In this document: positions 26,069 to 38,581 of the stretch, piece by piece
Position numbering within the stretch: position 1 is the first letter of the stretch
Layout: each line of letters starts with the position of its first letter
Source: Tyto alba
Taxonomy: Eukaryota; Chordata; Aves; Strigiformes; Tytonidae
DNA length: 64,000 bases
Assembly (NCBI RefSeq): GCF_018691265.1
Contig: NW_024881327.1
Coordinates: 28,840,464-28,904,463, forward strand
Direction: 5' to 3'
Translations under genes and position numbers: made by a program
The notes under the pieces: model-generated
Database searches by the model: none
Told to the model about the DNA's origin: nothing
The model's input: the letters and a program-made list of their open reading frames with translations, nothing else

Positions 26069-28511
26069 TATGCACATAATTTATACAACTGCTTGCAAAG
26101 AGATGACTCAGGTTTGTACTAAGTATATACTCATTTACCAGGAACTTCAACAGCTTTGGGCATAAAGCCAGATTCCCCCAAACTCTTCCAAAATACCCCC
26201 AAACAACATGCCATAGGGAAATGATGACTGTTTTTTCATTAAACCAGGATTTTTTCCTCATTCTGCTTTGCTACTGGGGATGATAAGCATATGATAGAAT
26301 ATGCCATGACAGACAAAGCCTTTTTCTGCTAATTCACAAATACTATTAATGGCAGCTTCTTCCTCAGAGAATTGCCTCCCTAGGTCTACAATGACCAGAC
26401 ATATAACGATTAAGTTGTACTTTTAATCATCTCAAAGGAAAGATTAAACAGATGCTTGCAAGAAGCAGCTGCTACACACAACCATAGTCAAAGCCATTGG
26501 CCATTTTATACATCATTTGCACAAAAAGAACTTCAGACTATGCAAGAAATCAATTACTATATCCAGTACTGCTGCACATTAATAAAAATCGTATGCCATA
26601 GTAGATGCAGTTATCCCAATTTTAATTATTTGACCATCAAAGACCACAGTAATGTAGGCTATTTGGATATGATCACAAAACTGATTCCATTTTTCACACT
26701 TTGCCAGAGAACCCAGTCCCACACCAAGTGACTATTCAGTAAATCAGGGAAAAAAAAAAATTTTAGAAATCAGAACTGATAGGAAAGAGGCCATGGACAC
26801 AATGCTTTTCCTGACTCCATGTTGAAATCAAGCAGAATTGAGGAGGAACTGGCACAAACTAAATGTTGAGGGAACAAGCTGGCATGTCCAGTCAGAGAGT
26901 ATGACTTCAAACAAGGACTTGGAATGAGAAAACTTTTGGGTTAACTTGAGGTTAGGACATCACTATGTGAATAAGAAAAAGGCATTGTTAAAATGTTGAT
27001 AGATATGGCAGAGAGAAATCATGGAATCAAGCTGTTCCATAAGAAAACATTTTGGAAGAATACCATGAGAGAAAATGAAAGTAAACCATTTAATTCTGGT
27101 GATTACTAAACTCTACCAGCATAGGTTGCTTACTTTTCTTCCATGAAGATTTACGGTCTCTTTCTCTGCAAGTTGAAAATTTCAGAATTGCCTTCAGAGT
27201 TTTCAGTCAGATCTTATACTGATCTAAATTTCATATAAGTAAGGAAAATTAGGCTTTGTCACTGAACAGTGTTTATTAGGAAGTAGGAGGGTATAGAGTT
27301 TAAAGGATTGTTTATCGTGTTTGCTAATGCAGGCTTCATTCACATTCAGAAAACTTGTGTTGACCAGTGTCAGAGACAAAACATCAAGTGAAATGGTCAA
27401 TGCATATATTTTCCCATATTACTGACACTTTCCCAAATGATGTCAACAAATTAACATTAGAATTGGGCAAACATCTCTATAAATAAACTTGAGGAACACA
27501 GAGTTTGTCATAGTGTAAATAAAATGTCTTCCCAGATATGTAACTTAAGTGATAAATTACATCAAGTAAATGATGAAAGTGCTTTAACAATATTCAAGTT
27601 ATATGAAGTATATGTGATTATTCTAGTCTCTCCTTTTGTCTCCACTGTTGTGGAGCATCTCTGACAGATGACTGACTTTCCCTAGAGCTGTTTGCATTTC
27701 AATTGTGACTTCAAGATGAAGCTAGAAGAGAAAAAATATAATGGGTTTTGCAAATGCTGACTTCTAAAAATATCCAATAAGAATATGTCAATTACTTTAA
27801 GGAACATAAAATGACTTCACCCATTGTTTGATATCTTCATGGATCTTATATGAATTGAGTTTATTTATCAATACAGCAACTAATAAATTATATTTAATAG
27901 TATATGTGGAAAGAAAGTTTCCAATTCATGGTTCACACTGGAAATCTAAGAATTATGTTCAACCAATCAGCAAGCAAAGAAACTAAAATATACTAGGTGA
28001 CACATTTCCAAGATGAACAGCACAAATTTTGAATAATGAATGCTTGCAATAAACTTCTAACAGACAATCTTCAGAGCAAAAATTGCTCAGAGAAATAATA
28101 CAGTGAATAATGAATTCATGGGAGAAAATAATGGCCTCTATATGGACAAATCTTGCACAGAAAAAGAGATAAAATATGATAAATAAATAAATTATTTGTT
28201 ATGAATTATTCACTTAACTGTATTCCTGCTTATAGAAAAGGACATGTTTTCCTCTCAGTTCTCCCACTATAAGTCCTGAGTTACTCCTTTGATTATATCC
28301 ATTCTATTTCACAAATATATCCAGACAGAGACTTCTGAGTTATCTGGCACCAGTGACCCTGAGAGAAGAGTGTCCTGAACTAGTCAACACCAGTTTAAAT
28401 TGACTGAGATCTGGGACTGTATTTCTCTCTCACTGTCTATATGAGTGTTCTGATTTGGCCCCACTAATGTTAATGAATTAGACCTTGTTATATATGTAAA
28501 GTACAAAATTA
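26069..28511. other. AT-rich unique DNA, no supported gene
   Basis: No recognisable coding or RNA gene. The only notable items are short A-runs such as the one at about 26750. The 91-codon frame at 26456-26731 has no recognisable similarity. Confidence 0.6.
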
Positions 28512-28615
28512 TTCATAGAGTCATAGATCTGAAGTTTGGGAAAAAACTATTAGATCACCCAATCAGCTCTCCTATATGAAAATGACCATAAGATTTGCCA
28601 GTTAGTCCTCTGTGG
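28512..28615 (-). repeat. Ancient CR1-like 3' tail
   Basis: The plus strand reads TTCATAGAGTCATAGATCTGAAG, then TATTAGATCACCCAATCAGC, then CTCCTATATGAAAATGACCATAAG. This is the reverse complement of the old CR1 3' end familiar from turtles, crocodilians and birds ('tcatagattcatagat...gaccattatgatcatctagtc...cctgtataac...ggccatag'). The sense strand is therefore minus, with the tail at 28512. It is heavily diverged and lacks the small insertions of younger copies. Confidence 0.6.
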
Positions 28616-31484
28616 AGTTTAGGAGCTCATAAATAAACTCACAAATATGTATTTTGTATTTTAATGTGATTTTTAAAGGGAAAAAAAAAGTGCAGGAATA
28701 AAACCTCAGTGTTTAAATAGTTACCTTGGGTCCCAGAGCATACAGCAAAGCAGCACTTGGAATACCTTCCATTTTTTACTGTAGCCATTAAACTACAGCA
28801 CCCTTCACCAGATTTCCTAAAATCAGAGGACTATATCTCCTTTATACTGAAGGGAGAAAATTTAATTGAAGTTTGTGACCCAGAAAGCATATAGGTTCTA
28901 AAATGCAATTTCAAGTTTAACACTGCTGAAAACTTTTTGTTTCAAACCATGGAGAGTCATTCCAACTGTTAACATCCTTACTTTGCAGTTACCTGAAAAA
29001 TAGGAAAAGAGAACTTTCAAAACTACAAATTTGGGTTCAAAAAAATTTGGGGCTTAAGAAAAGGAGAAAATATAGGTAAAGCTAGAAAAGATGTACATAT
29101 TTCATATGAATTTCCTAAAAACTCTACTGTATTATTTTAACTTCTTGCGGCATTGTAATATTGTTGTATAATGTGATAACTGTGCATATGAGACTCAGAG
29201 AATACTTGCATTGTCAGTAAAGGGTGTTTAAAGACCCAGTGTTCAGTGCTGTAAAGGTTTATGTTGAGAAAGTATATATTAATAACACTTCAATGGCAGG
29301 GTGTCTACCATGTGATCAGTGCGATTATAAAATGATGGATTTTCTGGAATGCCACTAAAAAAGAAATTCAGTGCTGACCCAAAGGGACAGATGAGACAAA
29401 CAAGTACAATACCTGTCACTTTCCAATCGTCTCTGTTTTCGCATCAAAAGATATGATCATGACTCTTTCCTCCACTGCACACACCTAGAAAAACCAACAT
29501 CATATACACGCATTCCAGTGATTCAGCTCTCAACCAGATTGCCTTCTGTAAATTATGTCTCTGTTTTTTCATGTATTGTTAATTGTAAACTGAATATGCT
29601 CCCTGAGAAGTCTGGTTTTAGAGACCCAAGTTATTTTATGCACAAAAAATTTGCTTTGGAAAACCATTAACTATTTTGAACCTTGTAATGAATTTAGTGA
29701 CTGACGCAGTGTTAATTTAAACAAACACGTTCATTTTGTCCTGCTCTTGCACTTATTAGCCATTTATGTGTCATACTACTTGCTCCATATGAGAAGGACT
29801 AGCTCATGTTAATGCCTTGCAAGGAGCAAGCAGCTTGCAAGTTCAGAAACTATACAGGTTAACTGAAATTAAATGTCGTAGATAAGAAAATATTAACACC
29901 TATTTAAAACAGACTGATAAAAAAGGCTTATATTGTCTTTTTTCAGTGTGTTCTTTGTGAAGGTCTGTGATACACTTCCTCTTTCAAAAATAATGAGTGT
30001 ACTATGCACTGTGCAGCCGGCTAATCTTAGCCAGTTTGGGGATTTTTTATTATCCAGAAAAGTTATATATGCTTAGAATTTACTAACTTCGGAAGAAGCT
30101 CACTCATTGGTTTTCAGAATGAACCTGTAGGTGTTGCCTAGGCTTTTCCAGCCTTATTCTTGTTCCATAGTGCTTTAAGCTAAAATAGTAACATTATAAC
30201 CAGAATTTAGTAATATGAGTAAAGGTGGCAAAAAGACATCCTCTATTAAAGAGCTCCTACAGTTCTGGGATGTCTGACTGCACACCAAGCAAGAATATAG
30301 AGATATGGATTTGTCAAGGAAATATATAATGTGATACCAAACCACATTTAGCATAAGGTATTCTGATTCATTTTAGCCAATGGATATCTTAGCATACTGA
30401 ACCATCACTTATTCATTTTGCTGTCTTGTGGCAATTGTAAGTGGTAAAACCATTACCTGAGAAATCTTTTTACATCTCATACCCAGTACGTTCATCCAAA
30501 ATATTTGCACAATTTGCAGATCATACAGCATAACTCTCTCCTGTAAATTATTAAAAGAGTAGATTTTTTTTTTCACCATTTTGGCAAAACTTTTGATTAT
30601 CTTAGTAAAAGTGTTATCCCCACTCTAGGTTGAATGTGTGACAAGTATAGGGAAGTAAAAGGTAATTGATTTATTTCTTATGTATTTACTCATTATTTAG
30701 AGAAGTATGATGCAGATGTTTATGCAGAAGTTTTATCTGCATAATGGGAAATCATACTAGGAGAAGACATTAAATCTTTTTCATAAATGTAATGGTCAAG
30801 AGATATGGTCTGATTTTCACTTCATCTTGTGTAATTCATATTGGTTATGTTACAGAATATCTGTACGGCTCAGCACCTGAGATAGGCTTGCCCATCTTAT
30901 TTTATGGACAGCACAGGTCTCTCCAGTATAATTATCTTTATTCCTGAATATCTTCTCCTGTAGCAATCTTTCATGATTATTGTCAGGTTGATGTAGAAAA
31001 GTTAGCAATGTCCTTGCATGCTATTATTGTCACAGAAGCTCGGTAAACTGTAAATTTGCAAGCCCATATAACGTTATGATGATTTTTTTCCCCTCTGATG
31101 GAACTACCCCAATGTGAAAAATTGTTTCAGCAGTGCTAGTACTGATATTCTCTTTACATAATGGAGATAAAAATTGTATACTGTTTTCTGTCATTAATAC
31201 TGCAAGGATTAATTTTGCTTCTGTGGACAGTTTTTTGTTCTTTGTGTTCACAAACATGTAGTCTCCTTTTTAAAACTAGGTTTCATTCTCTGCTCTTATT
31301 CTTGGTCCATATTGATAAAAATGTGGCTATCAAATAAAAGTTAAGCTAATCACTATTGAAGATAGGTCCATCTTTACATTTTACATGCCAAACTAGAAAT
31401 AAAAATACCAGGCTGCCATGAAAGAAATTGCTGCCAGACATCCCCAGCTATCTCTTGTTATGAAGGACAAAGCATTTCATGTGG
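28616..31484. other. AT-rich unique DNA, no supported gene
   Basis: Nothing recognisable apart from short homopolymers. The stretch ends with TGTGG at 31480-31484, the left target duplication of the next LTR. Confidence 0.6.
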
Positions 31485-31640
31485 TGTCCTGGGTTGAGTG
31501 AGTGGTGGAGTTTTTTGGTGGCAGGGGAGGGGGCTATCGGGGCGGCCCCCTGTGAGAAGCTTCTCGAAGCTCCCCCAGCTCCACGTCAGCTCCACTTCTG
31601 TCTGGGAAATTGAGCCAATCGGCTGCACCTCTGCGATAAC

Positions 31641-31649
31641 GTATTTAAG
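31641..31649 (+). promoter_or_regulatory. TATA-like element of the 31485 LTR
   Basis: GTATTTAAG is preceded by CTCTGCGATAAC. The same position in the older copy reads GGTATTGAAG, so the motif is recognisable in both copies but intact only here. The start of transcription would fall about 25-30 bp downstream. Confidence 0.5.
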
Positions 31650-31757
31650 AAGGGACGTGGTGACGGGCAGTCGGACTTGTAAGGAGGAGTTGCTGCAGCT
31701 GCGTGAACACCAAGGTCAGTGGAGGAACGGAGGAAGAAAGGAGGGGGGAGGTGTGCC

Positions 31758-32144
31758 GGAGCAGAGACCCCCTGTATCCTGTGGCGAGACGGCAGGGCGG
31801 CCCCCCCTGCCAACCATGAAGATCTACGGTGGAGCAGACATTGATTTATGGTGTGTTGCTCCTGCTCAGATAATCAAGGTTCTGTGCCCGAAGAAGGCCG
31901 GGGTCTCATGGGAAAAGGTAGCCCCGCTGCTGTAATTCAGTGCTGGGAGGATTGCAGCATGCGGGGGAGCCCCACGCCGGAGCAGCTCGGGAAGGGCTGC
32001 AGCCGTGGGAGGGAATCCAGTCGGAGGAAGTTAGTGACCCATGACGGAGCAGTGTGGGGAATGCTGGGGCCCGTGGGAGGGACTCGCGTCAGAGAAAGTT
32101 TGTGGAGGACTGTCTCCTGTGAGAGGGGGACCACAATGGAGCAC
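31758..32144 (+). repeat. Repeated GGAGCAG modules in the LTR leader
   Basis: GGAGCAG occurs at 31758-31764, 31831-31837, 31979-31985 and 32046-32052, with GGAGCAC at 32138-32144. Spacings are 73, 148, 67 and 92 bases, mostly near one or two units of about 70. Between them, GTGGGAGGGA and CTGTGG/CCGTGGG motifs recur. This is an eroded tandem repeat inside the LTR. Confidence 0.65.
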
Positions 32145-32362
32145 GAGGAACAAGTTTCGGACACTCCCCTCACCAAAGATGAAGAAAGTGGCAGCACTGA
32201 CTGCACCCCCCATTCCCTGCCCCTGCGCCACTGGGGGAGGAGGTAGAGATATCGGGAGCAGAGCTGAGCCTGGGAAGAAGGGAGGGGTGGGGGGAAGGTG
32301 TTCTCAAGATGTGGCAATGCTTCTCACTGTCCTACTCTGTTAAGTGTGTTGTTAGTGTCTGT

Positions 32363-32368
32363 AATAAA
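32363..32368 (+). terminator. LTR polyadenylation signal AATAAA
   Basis: A canonical hexamer 9 bases before the foldback begins at 32377. Cleavage 10-30 bases downstream would fall in the left arm of the hairpin. Confidence 0.6.
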
Positions 32369-32376
32369 TGTATGTT

Positions 32377-32506
32377 TGTTGTGGTTTAGGCCTGATTGGC
32401 AGCCAACCACAATGCAGCAGCTCTCTGTCCCTTCTCATTGCCGGAGGGGAAGGGAGAGAGAGCTGTTGCATTGTGGTTGGCTGCCAATCAGGCCTAAACC
32501 ACAACA
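32377..32506. repeat. 57-bp inverted repeat (foldback) at the LTR 3' end
   Basis: The left arm, 32377-32433, begins TGTTGTGGTTTAGGCC. The right arm, 32450-32506, ends GGCCTAAACCACAACA. I count two mismatches across 57 pairs (the base pairs whose positions sum to 64883). The loop is 16 nt (32434-32449). The right arm coincides with the expected LTR terminus and abuts the TGTGG target duplication, so the left arm is the extra, inverted copy. Confidence 0.92.
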
Positions 32507-33351
32507 TGTGGACAAACATGCAATCTTTCCAGTGTTTCTGATAACTAGAATCGGTGGATTTTTTTTCCATAGATAGATTAAAAACAATGAAATCACGCAG
32601 GATATTTTCATTGTTACTTGCCCAGTTCTCCCATTACATCAACTGTTAAGCATTTCCAGTGACTGTTTCTCCCTTAAGAATATCTCGTTTAAAATGTCTT
32701 GTAAAAAAGATCCTTCCTAGTATGTAGAACAGTTTTTACACTGCTTGTATAGTCTTGTTTAACCACTTTTTAGTAAAAAATTCCCTTAATATCACTTTTT
32801 AGATTGCATTTTTAAACTGCAACCCTTCTCCAGAATACACAGTTGAGTGTATTAGTCTCAACTTTATTTTCATACTAATCCATTCTTAGCCTTCAGAAGT
32901 GGTTTGGAAAGAGCAAATACAGTCAAAATGACGAGTACAAGTTTTTTATAAGTTTGGTTGTTTTGCCTGGGTTTGTCAAGCCTGAGCAGTATTTGGAAAG
33001 TTCTGTGCAAAACTACAACAAACAAGTAACTCCAACTGCTATTTTTTTGCTTAGGGGGTTTTCTTTTTCATATGTGTTAAAATTTAATGATAAATGCCAA
33101 ATTGTTAGACATGTACACAACTTTAGCCTTTGAAAGTCAGAATTGACCCTAAATGTGAGAGCAGACTTTTCATGTTGGAATGCTTTTTCCTTAGTTGGTC
33201 AGGACTCTGTAGGATGCCAAGTGATGTTTGACATCCTGGAGTCAGGAATGACTCAATCTGGTGGGGAAATCTGTTTATATATTTTGAAAATACTCTTTCC
33301 CACACTAAAAGAAAACAGAAAGTCACATAGGTAATAGACAGAATGTAGATT

Positions 33352-33398
33352 TGTGTGTGTGTGTGTATGTGAGCAAGTGTGGGTGGGTGGGTGGATGG
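33352..33398. repeat. (TG)n followed by (GGGT)n microsatellite
   Basis: About nine TG units (33352-33370) are separated by a short spacer from GGGT/GGAT units (33380-33398). Confidence 0.85.
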
Positions 33399-33591
33399 CT
33401 GTGGGTACAAAAGGGCTCTACAGGGAGCACAAGAGATAACAAGTAACCCCCAAATCAAGATTTCCATGAAAGACGAAACATAAAGGACTGTAGTACATTT
33501 TTGTACTTTCTAGCACTACTCTAATGGATATATTTTACCATTCTGCTTGTTAAGATTTCAAATATAGCTTATATACTTTTTAATTAAAAGC

Positions 33592-33608
33592 TTTTTTTTT
33601 TTTTTTTT
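33592..33608. repeat. T17 homopolymer
   Basis: Seventeen T residues after AAAAGC. No retroposon body is recognisable on either side. Confidence 0.85.
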
Positions 33609-35274
33609 AATTTCTTAGTCTAAAATGGGGGTATATACTTAAGTTCATAGTTTATTGCCTTCAAATGTCTTTAAAGGGGCAAAAGTTATTAGGACAAGTC
33701 AGAGTAAGGAAAATTATTTTTCAGACTGGATTAGCCTAAATGTATCAGATGACAACTGATAAATTCCCAAGAAAGGGAGGGGAAGGTACCACCCTATATA
33801 ACAGGCTTTCCTTGCAACTGCTGGTTCTCTGAGCAGAGAGGAAACATACCTGGAAAAAAAATGTGCATATGGGATCTTCTTTACTGTGCTTTAGAAAATG
33901 GGTCTTACCAGTATCTACCAAGCAGCAGGTAACAAATGTTCTGCGATGGTGACTGACCTCTGTAGCCCCCGTTTCCCTCCCCAGAAGAATGACAGCAGGC
34001 AGGAGGTAAGCCAGTGGCAGCACCATCAGTATAGAACAGAAAACTCTGGGGAATAAAACAAGAGAAAGCAAAGCCAAATTAAGCATAATGGTGATCAGTG
34101 AGACACCAAAACTGGAGAAGAGAGACACAGGTAGAAAATAGAGAAAACCTAGACTTCAGTTATTTAGTGGCTTTAAGATTTTGACATGATAGCTGCTGCT
34201 CAACAGCTTGTATCAACAAGCAGTTCTTCCCATCCCTCCTACCACAAACACATCTTTCTTTTTCCCAGTATTTTTTTGTCTTGTCCATTTAAATTAAGAA
34301 TTTTTTTGAGACAGATCTGTCCATCAATAACAGATTATAGAAAGCTTAAAGTGACAGCGGGCTGATCTGAGGGATATTGCAGTATCCATAATAACAACAG
34401 ATAACATAATATTAACATCCTTAATTTTTTACGTTTTATTGGGTAAAGATCACACTAGTTCCAAAATTGTCAGTGTTCTGTGAACAGCTCCATCACTTTT
34501 ACATCTTAACATTCTTTACATTAGAACTAAAAAGTAACCTAGAAGTGATGAAAATAAAGCAGCAGTTGTTTAAACTAAACACGTGAATCCCATAAATTCA
34601 TAAACTTCTTTCACCAATAATTTTGTATCCTACCATTGAGATATTTGTTGCACTTTGCTATGGGTAGTGTGAAGTAATGTAAACAGCTATCAGCAATGTC
34701 ACTAACTTTCATTTCACTAAAAATAAATTTAATTTTCTTCTTGGCTAAATTTTTTGAACAAAAAAGATTTTGTATGCAAAGAGACTCTACTTGTTTGGAG
34801 CAAATTTTTCTGAGTTTATATTAGACATATAAACTTATAGAGTTGCCAGAAGAATAAAAATAGCATGGTATGTTGTACAACAGTAGTTGCAGAACATTTA
34901 AAAAATATACTATAAATCCAGGAAAAAAATTGACAATTCAAATCAATTTGATTTGCATTTAATGATAATCAGTTCCAAGCATGAAATGCTACTTAATTAG
35001 GTAATGGTTTCATTAACAGCAGTTAATCACATATTACCTTCAACTCATTTTCAGAACTTGGAATTAGTTATTCAAATCATAGCAATTAAAATATCTCAGT
35101 CAAGAGCTTGATTCATTTGAGAAAAATACTTATGCAAACTCACCACAAATTTATTGATCATTTATAAAAGAATGTGAGCTGAAAATCTAATTCTAAAAGA
35201 AAAATTGTGATATTAGCTAGATAAATATAGCATTCTGTATGTAAAATAAATACATACATAAAGGAACTAGGTTT

Positions 35275-35293
35275 TTTATTTATTTATTTATAG
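35275..35293. repeat. (TTTA)n microsatellite
   Basis: Tandem TTTA units ending at TATAGG. Confidence 0.75.
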
Positions 35294-38200
35294 GAAACTT
35301 AACCCTGGAGTTTTATTGTCACTTTATTAATGTAGAAAATCAAAATTTCCTGTGTCTATGAACCCAAATAGCATTTAAGAGCCACCTCTAGTAAATTTCT
35401 TTGAGTTACAGCTCTTAAAAAACAGTGATCCTTGAAAACAGACCTCAGAAATAACTAAAAATCCCAGAAGAGACACCTCCTCACAGCTTTCTTTTGTTCT
35501 GAGTCCTGGATACAATCCAGTGGAACAAGTCATCTATTTGCCATTTAGATACAGCATAAGTAAGCAAAGAAAGCAAATGAAGAAAATCTGTGATCTCTCT
35601 TAGTGTTATGGGATTTATGGATATTGTAATTTTGAACACTTGGTGCAGTATTATTTTTTTAATAGCTGTATCTTCAGAAATAATATTTTAGTAACTTGGG
35701 TGCTGGGATTAAAAAAATAATTGTTAGTTCTGTACACTAAGGATTTTCAGGGGTGGAACAAGTGAGTTGTACCATGTCGTCATGTACAACCAAGATAGCT
35801 TCATTGGTTGTGTGCAATATACAGTTTTCTGTTGTGTAAATGGCAACTAACATATGCTCATATTTTGTTGTGGTAGTTTAAATTTCTAAATGGTGCTGAC
35901 TAACAACCAGTAATTTTTTTTTTCCTCAAGAACAAAACCATAAAGAGGAAACAGTACACTCATAGGTCTCAAGCACACAGTGAAGAATTCAGTACTAGAA
36001 ATGCAGCAGACTAGTTTTGTTTAAAATTTAGTCATAGTAGCTCAAGAACTGCTTAAAATATTTTTGCTATTCAATAAATATTTGTTATATAAAAAGACAA
36101 GTGTATGTCTTTGAAAATTGCCTGGAACCACTGATATCTACCTTTCCAAGTTTTACATAAATAGATCAGCTTCCTAAAACACCCTGAACTTTCATCAATC
36201 TCCAGCACAAAATTAAAAAACAATAAGGAAAGCATATGATATAAAGTTCATACCTAGTATATGATCAGCTTTTCCATGCTTCTTTACTTTCCACAGCCAA
36301 GGAAACCTGTGGATCTGGTACATGAGGTGCAGTTTCTCCTACCAATAAGGTAAAGATGTTAAACATGGATTTGTCTGATCCAGAGAATCCCAGGGAGCAC
36401 AACCATAAATGTTGCCTTTCTCCATTCAGCCCACAGCATACACAAAGAGTTAAGCAAAAGGGATTGCTGAGAACTCATGTAATGACTAATACAAAGTGTA
36501 ATTAAATTGACAAGTTTCTTCAAATTAAAGAAAACCATGTAAAAAGGAAACTGCCATAACATTTGCACTGGCCGAAGGTTCTTCCTTAGGATTGAATGGT
36601 CATTTTCCCAGGAATATGTGAAGTCAGGTCTCCACTGCTCCTTACCAATGGCTTTTGTATCAACAGAAGAAAATTACAGTTGATTTTAAAAAAGAAGTCA
36701 TCACTACTTTCCTCATTAGCATAATGAGCAGCTGTTTCATAATTAATACACTGCTTAAGTGCTATTAGTGAAACTGTGCAGTGCCCATGTTCAGTGAAAC
36801 ATGAAAGCACAAAGAAATCAGGAAACAATTCTAAGTACATAAAGTTTTCACTGACTTTTCCTCTGTTTCATCCTGGATTGATTTATGAGAGGTAAATAAT
36901 AGTGACATGAGCATTCCTCTGTCCCTGGACAGAATTGCATGGACTGCACTCACGCCTACCTCATCCAAGATGCCAGTCAGGCAATATACTACATCAAGAA
37001 AGCTCCACATGCCCAGCTGATAATGTAATCTTGCTCAAGTGTCTCTAGTTATTTTGAACAGCCCTCTATCAGTCTGCATTAATATAACCAAAGGTAAACA
37101 GGTAAAATTCAGAAGCAGGTGGAACCTGTTGGCTTCCTAAGAAACCCTGATGAAATGCAGATGGATGCTAGGCTCTTGTCTTTATTCCTTGCACCTATTT
37201 CTCCCTCACCCTATCTTTTTATATCTCTGGTTAGGAAATTCATAACTCTTAATACATATTAAAATAAATGCTGCCTCAAAAAAAAGGCCTGAGATGGGTC
37301 TCAACTCAGTCAGTACCACTTTAGGAATGGTTTTTTAGGGCTTGGATGAGAGGTTTTTTATGATATAGGAAGAGATCTAAGCATAGAACTTTCTCTTTGT
37401 GGGCTTGGGGCTCCTATCTTGCTTTAAGGAATTTTCTTCTCTTGTAAATAGAGGAAGGGACACAACCTGAGTTTGTCTTGTTAGCCTAATAAATACTTTC
37501 ACCCCCAGCCTTAGAAAAGCTTTATAAATTCATTTTGTTCATGGTAGGTATTTCCACACCTGAGATATCTTTCCTTTCAACATTGTGGGCCAGACATTAG
37601 AAATATTCAGCTGTTTGAATAATTAGATGGATATCTGGATTTTCATCTAGGGATAGTCTTAGATATTCCTGAAAAATACAGATCTGAATTTTTAGCTGTC
37701 AGCTGTCTAAATACCTTTTGAGAACCTAGCACTGAGAGAGATTTAGAACATATACCACTTTTCAAGAGGATGAAGAGCTTTTGTTTTTTATTTTAACTGT
37801 TAAAGAACTCAAACTTAAGGAAACAACAGCACCCACAAATTTTGCAGCATGTTAAATTAATAAGCACTTTGAATTTTCTTAATCACTTAAAGCAGATGTA
37901 CTAAGATCCTATTGCGGTCTACTTTTTAAATATTTACTACTAGAACATTATTCAAATATAAAAAAAATCTGATTTATAATGAATGTATAAAAATTACCAC
38001 AGATTGCTATAATTCCATATTTTTGTATTACAATATTCAAAGTATGAAGAATGTTCCAAAAACTGTAAGAACAAAAGAGGAATATGTCTTGCTCATATTT
38101 CTATAACATATTAATTACCTATAAAGCTTTGAAAATCTACAATTAACCTGACTGTCTGATACAGTTGTGAAAGAATTGCCATGTGAGTGGCCATTGTAAA

Positions 38201-38581
38201 TCTGAGTCCTTCTTTTAAACAAGATAAAGGTGAAAGAAAATCTGCTGCTCTTGTAGACCACTGGAAAATATTATAGACATTTGGATTTCCTCCTATATAT
38301 CACTTGTCATTGCACATTATCTTGCAGTAACAGCTGGTGACACTATGCCTCTAGGAAAGTTCTCTTTTCTCTCTTCCATCTGTTTCAGTCCATTTACCTC
38401 AGAGATAAAACTCTGTTTTGGTTGGTCTGTTCACAGCATCTTATCCAGATCACAATTTAAATCCCTTCTGTTTGGGATACAGATCACGTGGGTTTTTATT
38501 TCTTTAAAAATAGCTGAAAATGATGGTTCCTGCAATTCTAGAGTTCCATGCAACAGAAGTTTTCAGGTCACTATCTTCTAA

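Larger units (their letters stand above)
31485..32506 (+). mobile_element. Solo LTR of an avian endogenous retrovirus, with terminal foldback
   Basis: The 1,022-bp element has TG...CA ends and is flanked by TGTGG at 31480-31484 and 32507-32511. It holds a TATA-like GTATTTAAG at 31641-31649, a long GC-rich leader with repeated GGAGCAG modules, and AATAAA at 32363-32368. The plan agrees with an LTR family common in birds, recalled from memory. In that family the 3' end normally follows the poly(A) signal through about 150-200 bp of unique U5. Here U5 is replaced by a 57-bp inverted repeat whose right arm looks like the normal LTR end. Open frames inside it, on both strands, are compositional. 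No internal retroviral genes are present. A decayed relative lies at 25770-26068. Confidence 0.8.
32512..38581. other. AT-rich unique DNA, no supported gene
   Basis: Contains TG/GGGT repeats (33352-33398), a T17 run (33592-33608) and a TTTA repeat (35275-35293). A minus-strand open frame of 127 codons (33745-34128, non-ATG start) contains a hydrophobic splice-flanked segment that I treat as a speculative exon candidate in the findings. Nothing else is recognisable. Confidence 0.55.

Noticed and set aside
31498..32576. Several overlapping open frames of 66-145 codons on both strands
   Set aside because: All lie inside or run out of the GC-rich solo LTR and its foldback. Long frames on both strands are expected from GC-rich, stop-poor sequence.
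33775..33810. CCCTATATAACAGG as a plus-strand promoter
   Set aside because: A lone TATA-like motif without other support. Such strings are common in AT-rich DNA.
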